NCBI RefSeq assembly: GCF_003971235.1
Contig: NZ_CP034661.1
Coordinates: forward strand, 3,162,001 to 3,226,000
Reading direction: 5' to 3'
DNA length: 64,000 nucleotides
DNA from: Chryseobacterium aureum
GTDB lineage: Bacteria > Bacteroidota > Bacteroidia > Flavobacteriales > Weeksellaceae
Shown one piece after another: positions 1-9,174 of the stretch. Each line of letters opens with the position of its first letter. Position 1 is the stretch's first letter. Both the position numbers and the translations under genes were made by a program. The notes under the pieces were generated by a model, which was not told the DNA's origin, did not search any database, and was given only the letters and a program-made list of their open reading frames with translations.

Positions 1-15
1 GGTCATTTATAGGTT

Positions 16-777
16 TTAAACTTTATCTTTTATCCAGTTGTACAGGATTTCATTGAATTCATCCGGTTTTTCCATCATGGCAGCATGGCCACATTGATCA
101 ATCCAGAATAAATCCGAATTAGGAATAAACTTGTGCATATCTTCTGCTACTTCCGGAGGCGTCACATTATCCTGTTTCCCCCAGATCAGACAGGTAGGTG
201 TCACAATCTTCGGAAGGTCATGCAGCATATTGTGCTTGATGGCACTTCTGGCCAGCATTACCGTCTTGATTCCCTTCATTCTGTCGTTTACAACTGCAAA
301 AACTTCATCTACAAGAGCTTCTGTAGCCACCTTTGGATCATAGAACACCTCTTCCGTCTTCTTTCTGATGTAAGAACGGTCATTCTTTCTCGGAAAGCTG
401 TCCCCGAAAGTTCTTTCATACAGTCCGGAGCTCCCCGTAAGAACAAGATTCTTTACCAGATCCGGTCTTGCCAAAGTTAAGATAAGCCCCACGTGCCCTC
501 CCATTGAGTTTCCTACAATAGAGACAGGCCCCTCAATATGACTTTCTATAAACTTGATAATATATTTTGCGATAGTGGTAAGATTCGTATTGAGTACCGG
601 CAGATCATAGATCGGCAGCTGAGGAACATATACTTTGAAGCCCTTATCCGAAAAAAAATCTACCATTTTATCGAAATTACTCAAACCACCCATTAACCCG
701 TGCAACAGCACTAATGGATGTCCTTCTCCCGCTTCTACATAGGAATATTTCTTTTCTTTTTTCGTACTAAATATCAT
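16..777 (-). CDS. alpha/beta-fold hydrolase
   Basis: The product is an alpha/beta hydrolase of about 253 aa, probably a cytosolic esterase or lipase-like enzyme of unknown substrate. An oxyanion-hole type HG sits in LVLLHGLMGG. The nucleophile elbow is GNSMGG, with Ser91 as the likely nucleophile. An Asp in the GKQDNVTP segment and a His in QCGHAAMMEKP complete a plausible catalytic triad. An upstream in-frame ATG would add 15 residues rich in Phe, Cys and Arg. I chose the internal ATG at 777 because the family usually begins close to the first strand, which here starts soon after MIFSTKKEKK. The gene lies alone and is divergent from mraZ. The exact reaction cannot be told from sequence. Confidence 0.85.
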   Translation of the reverse strand: MIFSTKKEKKYSYVEAGEGHPLVLLHGLMGGLSNFDKMVDFFSDKGFKVYVPQLPIYDLPVLNTNLTTIAKYIIKFIESHIEGPVSIVGNSMGGHVGLILTLARPDLVKNLVLTGSSGLYERTFGDSFPRKNDRSYIRKKTEEVFYDPKVATEALVDEVFAVVNDRMKGIKTVMLARSAIKHNMLHDLPKIVTPTCLIWGKQDNVTPPEVAEDMHKFIPNSDLFWIDQCGHAAMMEKPDEFNEILYNWIKDKV

Positions 778-799
778 AAAATGCCTTAATAAAGCCCTG

Positions 800-807
800 C
801 AAAAATA
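800..807 (-). promoter_or_regulatory. -7 box upstream of the hydrolase
   Basis: On the minus strand this reads TATTTTTG, which matches the flavobacterial -7 consensus TAnnTTTG. It lies 22 bp before the chosen start at 777, which supports that start. No clear TTTG-type -33 element was found at the usual distance. Confidence 0.4.
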
Positions 808-997
808 CAAATTAAACCTCAAAAAAATTTTGATTATCCTAATTTAAGATAAAAATAATATAATATTCCCCTTTTTAACCTTTTTTTTCAAAACCGCTTT
901 ATTATGGACTCAATAGCACTTTTAACAAGTGTCTTCAGATCAGTAATTTACATGATCAAAATTCAATCTTTAATAAAACTTATTAACATTGAGTCAA

Positions 998-1030
998 AAA
1001 GTGGGAAAAAGTGGGAAATTTTGGAAATTA
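998..1030 (+). promoter_or_regulatory. MraZ operator, three 10-bp direct repeats
   Basis: Three consecutive 10-bp units begin GTGGGAAAAA (1001), GTGGGAAATT (1011) and TTGGAAATTA (1021), with the third degenerate. MraZ is known to bind short direct repeats of the TGGGN or AAAGTG type with one-turn spacing just upstream of its own gene. The array ends 20 bp before the chosen mraZ start, so it could be the autoregulatory site of the dcw operon. Family knowledge supports the assignment; binding is inferred. Confidence 0.7.
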
Positions 1031-1049
1031 TTATATAAATTTGTCCCAA

Positions 1050-1508
1050 ATGAAAAATTTCATTGGGACATATGAGTGTAAAATTGACGACAAAGGCCGC
1101 CTGAAAGTTCCTTCATCTTTAATCAAACAGATGGAAAACTTCGAAGACAAGGCATTTGTAGTCAAAAGATCTGTGTTCCAACCCTGTCTGGAAGTCTACC
1201 CTATGAATGCATGGGACAAACTGATGGGCAAAATTAATAAACTGAACAGATTCATAAAAAAGAATGCTGATTTCATACGAATGTTTACGGCAGGAGTAAA
1301 AACAGCAGAATTGGATAACGCAGGAAGATTACAGATCTCGAAAGACCTGACCGTTTTTGCAAATCTTCAGAAAGATATTGTGATTACCAGCGCAGGAGAA
1401 CTCTTCGAAATTTGGGACAAAGCGGCCTATGAAAAGGTAATTGCGACCAATGAAGCTGATTTTGCAAGCCTTGCCGAAGATGTGATGGGCTCTTTTGACG
1501 AAGAATAA
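1050..1508 (+). CDS. mraZ: division/cell wall cluster transcriptional repressor MraZ
   Basis: MraZ is a ring-forming DNA-binding protein of the AbrB/SpoVT fold that controls the dcw operon. The two-fold internal repeat is visible: an N-terminal half with IGTYECKIDDKGRLKVPSSL and a second half with ELDNAGRLQISKDL. An upstream in-frame ATG at 1011 would add 13 residues and would start inside the operator repeats. The ATG at 1050 gives 152 aa, the usual family size. It is the first gene of the dcw cluster, 48 bp ahead of rsmH, as is typical. Confidence 0.93.
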   Translation: MKNFIGTYECKIDDKGRLKVPSSLIKQMENFEDKAFVVKRSVFQPCLEVYPMNAWDKLMGKINKLNRFIKKNADFIRMFTAGVKTAELDNAGRLQISKDLTVFANLQKDIVITSAGELFEIWDKAAYEKVIATNEADFASLAEDVMGSFDEE

Positions 1509-1556
1509 TGACAGTAGGTTATTAATTGATTAGTATAAATAAAAACACAATTAAGC

Positions 1557-2450
1557 ATGTATCATAACCCCGTTTTGTTGAAGCAGAGTGTTGATGATTT
1601 GGTGACGAATCCTGACGGAATATATGTGGACTGCACCTTTGGAGGAGGAGGCCATTCAAGAGAAATCTTGAGCAGACTTTCCGACAAAGGGAGATTGTTC
1701 AGCTTTGATCAGGACCTGGATGCACTTAAAAATACAATTGATGATCCCAGGTTTACATTAGTCAATCAGAATTTCAGATTTCTGGAAAACTCATTACTGA
1801 TGTACGGAGTTTCTCAGGCAGATGGTGTTTTGGCTGATCTTGGTGTTTCTTCACACCAGTTTGATGAAGCAGACAGAGGCTTTTCCACAAGAAGCAATGC
1901 TCCGTTGGACATGAGGATGAATGTAATGCAGAACCTGGATGCTAAAAGGGTAATCAACGAATATGAAGAAAGTGAACTTGCTGATCTTTTCTACCATTAC
2001 GGAGAATTAAGAGAAGCCAGAAAACTGGCAAGAGAAATTGTTCACCACAGAAAAACTAAAAGTATAGATACTACGGAAGATCTGAAAAAACTGTTCAGCT
2101 ATATTCCGCCTCATAAGGTTAATAAGTTCTATGCTCAGCTTTTTCAGGCCATAAGAATAGAAGTAAACCAGGAACTTGAAGTATTGAAAGAAATGCTGGT
2201 TCAGGCTTACAATGTTTTAAAACCGGAAGGAAGATTAGTCGTTATTTCTTACCACTCTCTGGAAGACCGTCTGGTGAAAAGATTCCTGAAAAACGGAATG
2301 TTCGAGGGAGAACCGGAAAGAGATATCTACGGAAATTATAAAAAGGCATTCGAATTGATAAAGAGTAAAGCAATCATTCCTGATGACCAGGAAATAGAAG
2401 AAAACTCAAGAGCAAGAAGTGCCAAAATGAGAACAGGAATTAAAGTATAA
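1557..2450 (+). CDS. rsmH: 16S rRNA (cytosine1402-N4)-methyltransferase RsmH
   Basis: RsmH methylates N4 of C1402 in 16S rRNA, in the ribosomal P site, using S-adenosylmethionine. The protein is 297 aa, close to the usual length. It begins with the family signature YHNPVLLKQSVDDL. The SAM-binding loop is seen in VDCTFGGGGHSREIL (about residues 24-38), followed by LADLGVSSHQFDEADRGFS and, near the C-terminus, VVISYHSLEDRLVKRFL. The final stretch NSRARSAKMRTG is also typical. It lies in the canonical position between mraZ and ftsL. Confidence 0.96.
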   Translation: MYHNPVLLKQSVDDLVTNPDGIYVDCTFGGGGHSREILSRLSDKGRLFSFDQDLDALKNTIDDPRFTLVNQNFRFLENSLLMYGVSQADGVLADLGVSSHQFDEADRGFSTRSNAPLDMRMNVMQNLDAKRVINEYEESELADLFYHYGELREARKLAREIVHHRKTKSIDTTEDLKKLFSYIPPHKVNKFYAQLFQAIRIEVNQELEVLKEMLVQAYNVLKPEGRLVVISYHSLEDRLVKRFLKNGMFEGEPERDIYGNYKKAFELIKSKAIIPDDQEIEENSRARSAKMRTGIKV

Positions 2451-2549
2451 AATGTGAATGAGTGAATCGTCAATAGTGAATCATTTAACAAAATAAAATT
2501 GACCATTGACACGAAATAAATTCACTGCGAAGCAAATTGACATAATAAA
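2451..2549. repeat. imperfect inverted-repeat spacer (rsmH-ftsL)
   Basis: This spacer holds short motifs such as GTGAATGAGTGAATC and GTCAATAGTGAATC on the left. Inverted counterparts on the right include AAATTCACTGC and ATTGACCATTGAC. The arms AATAGTGAATCATTT and AAATAAATTCACTGC pair imperfectly. It resembles the low-complexity inverted spacers between other genes of this cluster. Confidence 0.45.
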
Positions 2550-2915
2550 TTGGCAAAAAGAACAACAAATCGTCCCCAGAAAAGACTCACTTTTATAGAT
2601 ATTATAAAAGGAAACTTTCTGAACCGTGATGAGATCAAAATACATTACAAGTATTTTCTCCTCCTGTTTGTTCTGATGATGGCCATGATTTATACCAACC
2701 ATCTCGTCAACAAAAAAATAAAAATTGTAAACGCCTTAAAGGAAGAAACAGAAGAATACAAATCACGAAACGCTTACGCCCAGAGTAAGCTGATCAAAGT
2801 AAAAATGGAATCAGAGCTGGGGAAAGAGGTTGCCCGGGATTCATTGATGACCCTGGAAAACCACCCTCACAAATTGCTAATAAAACTGGACAGTACAGAT
2901 GCAAAAGCAAAATGA
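2550..2915 (+). CDS. ftsL: FtsL-like cell division protein
   Basis: This is a small bitopic membrane protein of 121 aa in the ftsL position of the dcw cluster, where it would form the FtsQLB-type complex with FtsQ and activate septal synthesis. It has a basic cytoplasmic N-terminus (AKRTTNRPQKR), a single transmembrane segment at about residues 36-54 and an extracytoplasmic region with heptad-like Leu and Glu/Lys spacing. The start is TTG at 2550; no in-frame ATG exists before the membrane segment. Sequence is weakly conserved in this family, so the call rests on topology, size and position. The 3' end overlaps ftsI by 17 bp. Confidence 0.8.
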   Translation: MAKRTTNRPQKRLTFIDIIKGNFLNRDEIKIHYKYFLLLFVLMMAMIYTNHLVNKKIKIVNALKEETEEYKSRNAYAQSKLIKVKMESELGKEVARDSLMTLENHPHKLLIKLDSTDAKAK

Positions 2916-4890
2916 ATACGACAATAAACGTAAGAAAACGTTACGATGGGGCTACCTCTTTGCAGTGGTAGCTTTGTGCGTGTTTGTTATGTTCCTGGCA
3001 AGAATTGTCATCCTTCAGAATACCAATGTTCAGGAAATAAAAGATGATTACATTAATAAAAACTATCGCGAGGCCACGCTGAAAGCCGCACGCGGTAACC
3101 TTTTTGCATCTGATGGTTCTATTCTCGCTACAACAGTGATGAGATATGACATCTATCTTGATTTCAAAACAATGAAGGATTCGGTGTATACGAACAACAT
3201 CGGAGCTCTGACAGATTCTTTGAGCAAAATGTTTGGAAAATCCAGAGGAGAATTCAGACAGAAGTTTGACGAACAGAAGAAAAAGAAAAACCAGTACTAT
3301 ACTCTGGTAAAAGGACTGGATTTTGATCAGTACGACAGAATCCGAAAGTTTCCGATCTTCAAAAGAGGGAAAAATAAGGGAGGATTTATTGTTGACAGAA
3401 ATTATAAAAGAGAGCTGGCCACTTCAGAAATCGGAGCCGGAACCATTGGTATGGATAACGGCGAGCTTAAATCCGGGCTGGAAGGTGCTTTCTCAAAATA
3501 TTTAACCGGAACAGACGGAAAAAGATTAGAACAGAGAATCAATTCTTCCCAGTGGAAACCTATTGACTTCTGGAAAGTTCAGGAACCGGTAGACGGAGAA
3601 GACGTGTACACTACCTTAGACCTTAGAATTCAGGATATTGCGCACTCCGCTCTTGAAAAACAGCTGATTAATTTCGAAGCCAAACACGGAACTGTAATTG
3701 TGATGGAAGTTGAAACCGGCAAAGTTCGCGCCCTTGTTAATTTAAGAAGAACAGAAGAAGGAGAATACGAAGACTCTTACAACTATGCGCTGAAAGATAA
3801 TATCGAACCGGGATCCACCTTTAAAACCATTTCGCTGTTAGCAGCAATGGATGACGGATTTATTGATGAAAATACAACCGTAAACGTAGGAAACGGAGTT
3901 TGGGTATACGCAAAACAGAGAATCTCTGACGGCCATGGTGGAGGAACGTATGACATCAGTGACGTATTGGCAAAGTCCAGTAACGTAGGAACGTCAAAAC
4001 TGATCACAAAATACTATGCAGAAAAACCACAGATTTTTCTTGACCACCTGAAACGTTGGAAATTATTTGACAAAATGGATATAGAACTTCCGGGAATTAC
4101 AAAACCGAAGATCGTAACTCCACAGAATAAAAGATGGAATGCCGCAACGCTGGCTTCTATTTCGTACGGATATTCTTCCAATATCAACCTGCTTCAATTG
4201 ACAACCTTCTACAATGGAGTGGCCAACGGAGGTAAAATGCTTAAGCCTTTATTCATTGATAAAATCATGAAAGACGGAAAAGTAATGTACAGTGCCAAGC
4301 CAGAAGTAATGGTCAATAAAATGGCCTCTGAAAAAGCCATTAAAATGATGACCAGCGCCCTTACCAAAGCAGTAGAAAAAGGAACCGGACGAAGCATCTT
4401 TACCCCAAACCTGAAAATGGCAGGAAAAACAGGTACGGCAAGATTTGAATACTGGCTGCCCGGCCCAATGAAGTACCGTGCATCCTTTGCAGGCTTTTAT
4501 CCGGCAGACGCTCCAAAATACACGTGTTATGTAATGATCAGTGAGCCCAATACCGCAAAAGGATTTTATGGAGGCTCCGTTTCAGCACCGGTATTTAAAG
4601 AAATTGCAGGAAAAACATTCCTGAAAACGCCTCAGAATATTGAAAAAGAAATGCTCGTAGACAAAAAGGTAAACCTGAGCAAAATGGTGGAACCTAATGT
4701 CAAAGTAGCCGTCAATGATAAGCAGATGCCTAATGTAGTAGGATTAATAGGCAAAAACGTAATCCCGCAGCTGGAAAACTTAGGCTACCGTGTCGATTAT
4801 AAAGGAGTAGGAAGAATAAAAGAACAGTTCCCTCTGGAAGGCACAACAATCAGTAAGAACCAGAGAATTTATTTGTCTCTGCAAAATTAG
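2899..4890 (+). CDS. ftsI: septal penicillin-binding protein (FtsI/PBP3-type transpeptidase) with PASTA domain
   Basis: This class B penicillin-binding protein crosslinks septal peptidoglycan. The 663-aa protein has an N-terminal anchor at about residues 15-37. A dimerisation domain follows, then a transpeptidase domain. The catalytic motifs are visible: STFK with the acyl-ester Ser in EPGSTFKTIS, the SSN triad in KSSNVGTSK, and KTG in GKTGTARFEY. A C-terminal PASTA domain begins near MPNVVGLIGKNVIPQL. It overlaps ftsL and precedes murE, so it is co-transcribed with the dcw genes. The alternative label, sporulation-type SpoVD, describes the same domain plan and is not expected here. Confidence 0.94.
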   Translation: MQKQNEYDNKRKKTLRWGYLFAVVALCVFVMFLARIVILQNTNVQEIKDDYINKNYREATLKAARGNLFASDGSILATTVMRYDIYLDFKTMKDSVYTNNIGALTDSLSKMFGKSRGEFRQKFDEQKKKKNQYYTLVKGLDFDQYDRIRKFPIFKRGKNKGGFIVDRNYKRELATSEIGAGTIGMDNGELKSGLEGAFSKYLTGTDGKRLEQRINSSQWKPIDFWKVQEPVDGEDVYTTLDLRIQDIAHSALEKQLINFEAKHGTVIVMEVETGKVRALVNLRRTEEGEYEDSYNYALKDNIEPGSTFKTISLLAAMDDGFIDENTTVNVGNGVWVYAKQRISDGHGGGTYDISDVLAKSSNVGTSKLITKYYAEKPQIFLDHLKRWKLFDKMDIELPGITKPKIVTPQNKRWNAATLASISYGYSSNINLLQLTTFYNGVANGGKMLKPLFIDKIMKDGKVMYSAKPEVMVNKMASEKAIKMMTSALTKAVEKGTGRSIFTPNLKMAGKTGTARFEYWLPGPMKYRASFAGFYPADAPKYTCYVMISEPNTAKGFYGGSVSAPVFKEIAGKTFLKTPQNIEKEMLVDKKVNLSKMVEPNVKVAVNDKQMPNVVGLIGKNVIPQLENLGYRVDYKGVGRIKEQFPLEGTTISKNQRIYLSLQN

Positions 4891-4946
4891 AAACAAAGCC
4901 CGTAAGGACATTTAAACCAAAATAAGGCAAAGCCTTATTGATAAAG

Positions 4947-6407
4947 ATGATTATAACAGAATTAGTAAACAGAATCCCAGTACTGGAAATTCACGGTGAT
5001 AACAACCGTGAAGTAACTGAATTGGTGATTGACAGCAGAAAGGTTACAGAAAACGCGCTGTACATTGCCATGAGAGGAACGGTAGTGGATGGGCATTCAT
5101 TCATTGCATCTGCTATTGAAAAAGGAGCTTCCGCAGTTGTTTGCGAAGAACTTCCCGAAACATTGGCAGACAATGTGACCTATATTCAGGTAAAAGATTC
5201 GTCTAAAGCGTTAGGCCATCTTGCCTCTAATTTCTATGGAAACCCTTCCAAAAAACTGAAACTGATAGGCGTTACGGGAACCAATGGAAAAACATCGGTT
5301 TCTACCCTTCTATTTGACGTTTTTAAAAATCTGGGCTATCCGGCAGCTTTACTATCCACTGTTGAAATCAGAATTGGCGAAGAAATTATTCCGGCTACCC
5401 ATACCACTCCTGACGTGATTACCATCAACAGGATTTTGGCGGAAGCCGTGGAAAAAGGATGTGAATTTGCTTTCATGGAAGTAAGTTCCCACGGAATTGC
5501 CCAGAACAGAATTGAAGGACTGCATTTCAAAATTGCGGGCTTCACCAATCTTACTCACGATCATTTAGATTATCATAAAACATTCGAAGAATATTTAAAA
5601 ACAAAGAAAAGATTCTTTGATCAATTAGAAGATACAGCCATTGCTATCACCAATGTAGATGATAAAAACGGGAATGTCATGCTTCAGAATACGAAGGCTA
5701 CAAAGAAGTCTTATGCTTTGAAAACCATGGCAGATTATCACGGAAAATTATTGGAAGTGGATTTCAACGGGATGCTGCTGAACTTCAACGGAAAAGAATT
5801 CTGGACGACCCTTACCGGAAAATTCAATGTATACAATCTGTTGCTTGTTTTCGGGATTGCTGAAGAACTGGGCTTTGAGCAGGATGAAATCCTTCAGGCC
5901 ATCAGCAAATTAAAAAGAGTTTCCGGAAGATTTGAAACCTTCAAATCTGATGGGGGAATATTCTTTATCGTAGACTATGCACACACCCCGGATGCTTTGG
6001 AAAACATACTGGACAGCATTAACGATATCAGAACCAAAAATGAAAGATTAATCACGGTATTCGGCTGCGGAGGAGACAGAGACCACTCCAAAAGACCTGA
6101 AATGGGGAATATTGCCACTAAAAAATCTACACTGGCCATCATCACTTCAGACAATCCGAGAACAGAAGATCCGGCGCAGATCATCAAAGAAATTGAAGCA
6201 GGCGTTGAACCTCAGAACTTTAGCAAATACACTTCAATTCCGGACAGAAAAGAAGCCATAAAGATGGCCATAAAATTTGCAGAACCTAAAGATATTGTTT
6301 TAGTTGCCGGAAAAGGCCACGAAACCTATCAGGAGATCAATGGTGTGAAACATCATTTTGATGACAAAGAAGTAATTAATGAGCTTTGGAAATTAATGAG
6401 CAAATAA
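4947..6407 (+). CDS. murE: UDP-N-acetylmuramoyl-tripeptide synthetase MurE
   Basis: MurE adds the third stem-peptide residue to UDP-MurNAc-L-Ala-D-Glu in the cytoplasm. The P-loop is seen in GVTGTNGKTSVSTL and the central domain in THTTPDV and FTNLTHDHLDYH. The C-terminal domain carries SDNPRTEDP, the DNPR motif associated with meso-diaminopimelate as substrate. A TTG at 4938 would add three residues; I chose the ATG at 4947 (486 aa). The spacer to mraY is about 80 bp and contains an inverted repeat. Confidence 0.96.
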   Translation: MIITELVNRIPVLEIHGDNNREVTELVIDSRKVTENALYIAMRGTVVDGHSFIASAIEKGASAVVCEELPETLADNVTYIQVKDSSKALGHLASNFYGNPSKKLKLIGVTGTNGKTSVSTLLFDVFKNLGYPAALLSTVEIRIGEEIIPATHTTPDVITINRILAEAVEKGCEFAFMEVSSHGIAQNRIEGLHFKIAGFTNLTHDHLDYHKTFEEYLKTKKRFFDQLEDTAIAITNVDDKNGNVMLQNTKATKKSYALKTMADYHGKLLEVDFNGMLLNFNGKEFWTTLTGKFNVYNLLLVFGIAEELGFEQDEILQAISKLKRVSGRFETFKSDGGIFFIVDYAHTPDALENILDSINDIRTKNERLITVFGCGGDRDHSKRPEMGNIATKKSTLAIITSDNPRTEDPAQIIKEIEAGVEPQNFSKYTSIPDRKEAIKMAIKFAEPKDIVLVAGKGHETYQEINGVKHHFDDKEVINELWKLMSK

Positions 6408-6484
6408 ATTATAAACGATAATTGATCAATAATAACCGATTTATCATTCATCAATTATCAATGATCATTTATTAACAATTGAAA
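6408..6484. repeat. imperfect inverted-repeat spacer (murE-mraY)
   Basis: The spacer alternates ATTGATNAATAA-like and TTATCAATNATT-like words, so that AATTGATCAATAATAACC can pair with segments of ATTATCAATGATCATTTATT. It is A+T-rich and low in complexity. The same kind of spacer occurs after ftsA. Confidence 0.4.
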
Positions 6485-6486
6485 CT

Positions 6487-7728
6487 ATGCTATACTATCT
6501 ATACGAATATCTAACCAACCATGGAATTCACGTTCCGGGACTGGGATTGTTGAAATACATTTCCTTCCGTGCCGGAATGGCTGTACTATTCTCATTGATT
6601 ATTGCTCTGGTCTACGGAAAAAGAGTAATCAATTATCTGAGAACAAAACAAATGGGTGAATTGGTGCGTGATCTGGGATTGGATGGGCAGAAACAAAAAG
6701 AAGGAACTCCTACCATGGGAGGACTGATCATCATTCTGGCAACCATTATTCCGGTATTGCTGTTTACAAGAATTACCAATGTATATATTGTTCTGCTGCT
6801 GGTTTCAATGTTCTGGATGGGTGCTATTGGTTTCCTTGATGATTATTTAAAGAAAATCAAAAAAAATAAAGACGGTTTAAGCGGTAAATTTAAAATTGTA
6901 GGACAAGTTGGTCTAGGGCTAATTGTCGGAATTACCATGTATTTCCACCCGGATATTACGGTTAAAAGAAAATACGCAGATGCCAAAGTCGTGAACAGAA
7001 ACAATGTAGAGCAAAATTTTATGCCTACAGAAAAAATTACGGTTTCCACAGTTCCGTTTGCCAAAAATAATGAGTTCGATTATAGCGGAATTTTATTCTG
7101 GATGAATGATAAAGATGCCCATGAGTGGGCATGGATTGTCTTTATTCCTATTGTGATCTTCATTGTAACAGCCGTTTCAAACGGAGCCAATATCACAGAT
7201 GGAATTGACGGTCTCGCTGCAGGTACAAGTGCCATTATACTGCTTACACTGGCTCTTTTCGCTTATCTTTCAGGAAACATCATCTTTGCAGACTATCTTA
7301 ATATCATGTTCCTTCCGAATATGGGAGAAACCACCATTTTTGCCGTAGCAATGGTAGGTGCCGTGATCGGATTCTTCTGGTACAACACTTACCCTGCACA
7401 GGTTTTTATGGGAGATACCGGAAGTTTGATGCTGGGGGGAGTCATTGCCGTTTTAGCCATTATTTTAAGAAAAGAATTATTGATTCCTGTATTATGCGGG
7501 ATCTTCCTGATTGAAAACGTCTCTGTAATGCTTCAGGTGGTAGTTTTCAAATACAGAAAAAGAAAATTCGGGCTGGAATATGCCCAAAACAATAGACTCT
7601 TCAAAATGTCACCATTACACCATCATTATCAGAAAGAAGGATTTCACGAAAGTAAAATCGTGAACCGAATGATCATCATCGGGGTAATACTGGCCATTGT
7701 ATGTCTGATCACATTAAAAATGAGATAA
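6487..7728 (+). CDS. mraY: phospho-N-acetylmuramoyl-pentapeptide transferase MraY
   Basis: MraY makes lipid I from UDP-MurNAc-pentapeptide and undecaprenyl phosphate at the inner membrane. The 413-aa protein has about ten hydrophobic segments. Family motifs are [10 protein letters not shown], the Asp pair in [35 protein letters not shown] and the His cluster [11 protein letters not shown]. It is longer than the roughly 360 aa of E. coli MraY because of a loop at about residues 158-215 (from [19 protein letters not shown]), which I recall from other Bacteroidetes MraY proteins. It sits in the canonical place between murE and murD. Confidence 0.96.
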   Translation: MLYYLYEYLTNHGIHVPGLGLLKYISFRAGMAVLFSLIIALVYGKRVINYLRTKQMGELVRDLGLDGQKQKEGTPTMGGLIIILATIIPVLLFTRITNVYIVLLLVSMFWMGAIGFLDDYLKKIKKNKDGLSGKFKIVGQVGLGLIVGITMYFHPDITVKRKYADAKVVNRNNVEQNFMPTEKITVSTVPFAKNNEFDYSGILFWMNDKDAHEWAWIVFIPIVIFIVTAVSNGANITDGIDGLAAGTSAIILLTLALFAYLSGNIIFADYLNIMFLPNMGETTIFAVAMVGAVIGFFWYNTYPAQVFMGDTGSLMLGGVIAVLAIILRKELLIPVLCGIFLIENVSVMLQVVVFKYRKRKFGLEYAQNNRLFKMSPLHHHYQKEGFHESKIVNRMIIIGVILAIVCLITLKMR

Positions 7729-7812
7729 ATTTTGTAAAAAGTAAAAAGTATTAATGTAAAAAGACACCAGATACATTGTACGTTTTACATTTTACATTTT
7801 ACAAAAGAATAA
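7729..7812. repeat. imperfect inverted-repeat spacer (mraY-murD)
   Basis: The left part contains repeats of GTAAAAAGTA and the right part repeats of TTTTACATTTTACA. The arms TTGTAAAAAGTAAAAAG and TTTTACATTTTACAAAAG are imperfect reverse complements around a roughly 30-bp centre. It can form a hairpin in the transcript between mraY and murD. Confidence 0.5.
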
Positions 7813-7814
7813 AT

Positions 7815-9152
7815 ATGAAAATAGTTGTTTTAGGAGGTGGAGAAAGCGGGTGCGGAGCTGCTTATTTGGCTAAGAAAAAAGGCCTGGAAGTATTTCTTTC
7901 AGACAAAGGAGCCATTAAGGATAACTATAAGCAGTTTCTTACCGAAAATGAAATTGAATTTGAAGAAGGAAACCACGATGAAGAAAGGATTTTAAATGCA
8001 GACTGGATCGTAAAAAGCCCTGGAATTCCCAAAAAGGCAGAAATGATCACCAGGATTCATGAAAAAGGAATCAGACTTTCCTCTGAAATTGAATTTGCTT
8101 CTGAATTTACAGACGCCAAGATCATCGCCATTACCGGAAGCAACGGAAAAACAACCACCACTTCCCTGATCTACTACATCCTGAAAAATGATGGATTGAA
8201 CGTAGGTTTAGGAGGAAATATAGGATACAGCTTTGCCAAGCAGGTTGCAGATGAAAACCATGAATATTATGTACTGGAAGTAAGCTCTTTCCAGCTGGAT
8301 GATATACAGAATTTCAGACCTTATATTTCATTATTGTTGAATCTGTCTCAGGATCACCTGGATCAGTACAACTACAACTATGAAGAATATGCTTTGGCTA
8401 AATTCCGGATCACGGAAAATCAGGAGAATGATAATTTTTTCATCTACAATAAAGATGATGAAATGAGCAAAAATCTTCTGGAAAAGCTTGAAATAAAGGC
8501 TAAAATGATTCCTTTTTCCATCAAAGAGAAACTACCGGAAGGAGGTTTCATCGATGAAGATGAAATTGTGGTGAAAATGAAAGATGAATTCGCCATGAAA
8601 GTTGATGAATTGTCTTTATTGGGAAATCATAATGTAGCCAACAGTTTAGCAGCTTCTATAGCGGGTAAGATATTAAAAATCAACAATGAAAGCATCAGAC
8701 ATTCATTGATGACATTCCAGGCCGTAGAGCACAGATTGGAGTTTGTGACTGAAATTGATAACGTAAAATACATCAACGACAGTAAAGCAACCAATGTAAA
8801 CGCCACTTACTACGCCCTTGAGAGCATGAAAACGCCAACCGTATGGATTGTCGGCGGATTAGATAAAGGAAATGACTATACCGAAATTGAAGATTTAGTC
8901 AAAAGAAAAGTAAAGGCAATTGTTTGTCTTGGAGTAGATAACAAGAAAATCATAGACTTCTTTAAAGACAAAAAAGAATTTATTTATGATACTTCAAGCA
9001 TGGAAGAAGCGGTGAGAATTTCAAAATCGCTGGCCAAGAAAGGGGATACCGTTTTATTGTCTCCATGCTGCGCAAGCTTTGATTTATTCAAAAGCTATGA
9101 AGACAGAGGACGACAGTTTAAAGAGCAGGTATTAAAAGCCAATGGCCATTAG
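7815..9152 (+). CDS. murD: UDP-N-acetylmuramoylalanine--D-glutamate ligase MurD
   Basis: MurD adds D-glutamate to UDP-MurNAc-L-Ala. An N-terminal Rossmann motif is seen in KIVVLGGGESGCGAA. The ATP loop is AITGSNGKTTTTSL, and the central domain has NLSQDHLDQYN. The C-terminal domain has YINDSKATNVNATYYAL and LSPCCASFDLFKSYEDRGRQF, both family hallmarks. An in-frame ATG at 7776 would add 13 residues that come from the spacer repeat (VLHFTFYKRIN), so the ATG at 7815 is preferred (445 aa). The 3' end runs into the ftsW leader. Confidence 0.96.
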   Translation: MKIVVLGGGESGCGAAYLAKKKGLEVFLSDKGAIKDNYKQFLTENEIEFEEGNHDEERILNADWIVKSPGIPKKAEMITRIHEKGIRLSSEIEFASEFTDAKIIAITGSNGKTTTTSLIYYILKNDGLNVGLGGNIGYSFAKQVADENHEYYVLEVSSFQLDDIQNFRPYISLLLNLSQDHLDQYNYNYEEYALAKFRITENQENDNFFIYNKDDEMSKNLLEKLEIKAKMIPFSIKEKLPEGGFIDEDEIVVKMKDEFAMKVDELSLLGNHNVANSLAASIAGKILKINNESIRHSLMTFQAVEHRLEFVTEIDNVKYINDSKATNVNATYYALESMKTPTVWIVGGLDKGNDYTEIEDLVKRKVKAIVCLGVDNKKIIDFFKDKKEFIYDTSSMEEAVRISKSLAKKGDTVLLSPCCASFDLFKSYEDRGRQFKEQVLKANGH

Positions 9153-9174
9153 CCAGAAGCCAATAGCATTAAAT

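Noticed and set aside
131..480. Open frames on the plus strand opposite the hydrolase gene
   Set aside because: They run antisense to a well-supported gene and encode no recognisable domain.
9142..9174. Upstream start of ftsW
   Set aside because: The added residues come from AGCCAATAGC-like spacer repeats rather than a conserved N-terminus; kept as an alternative only.
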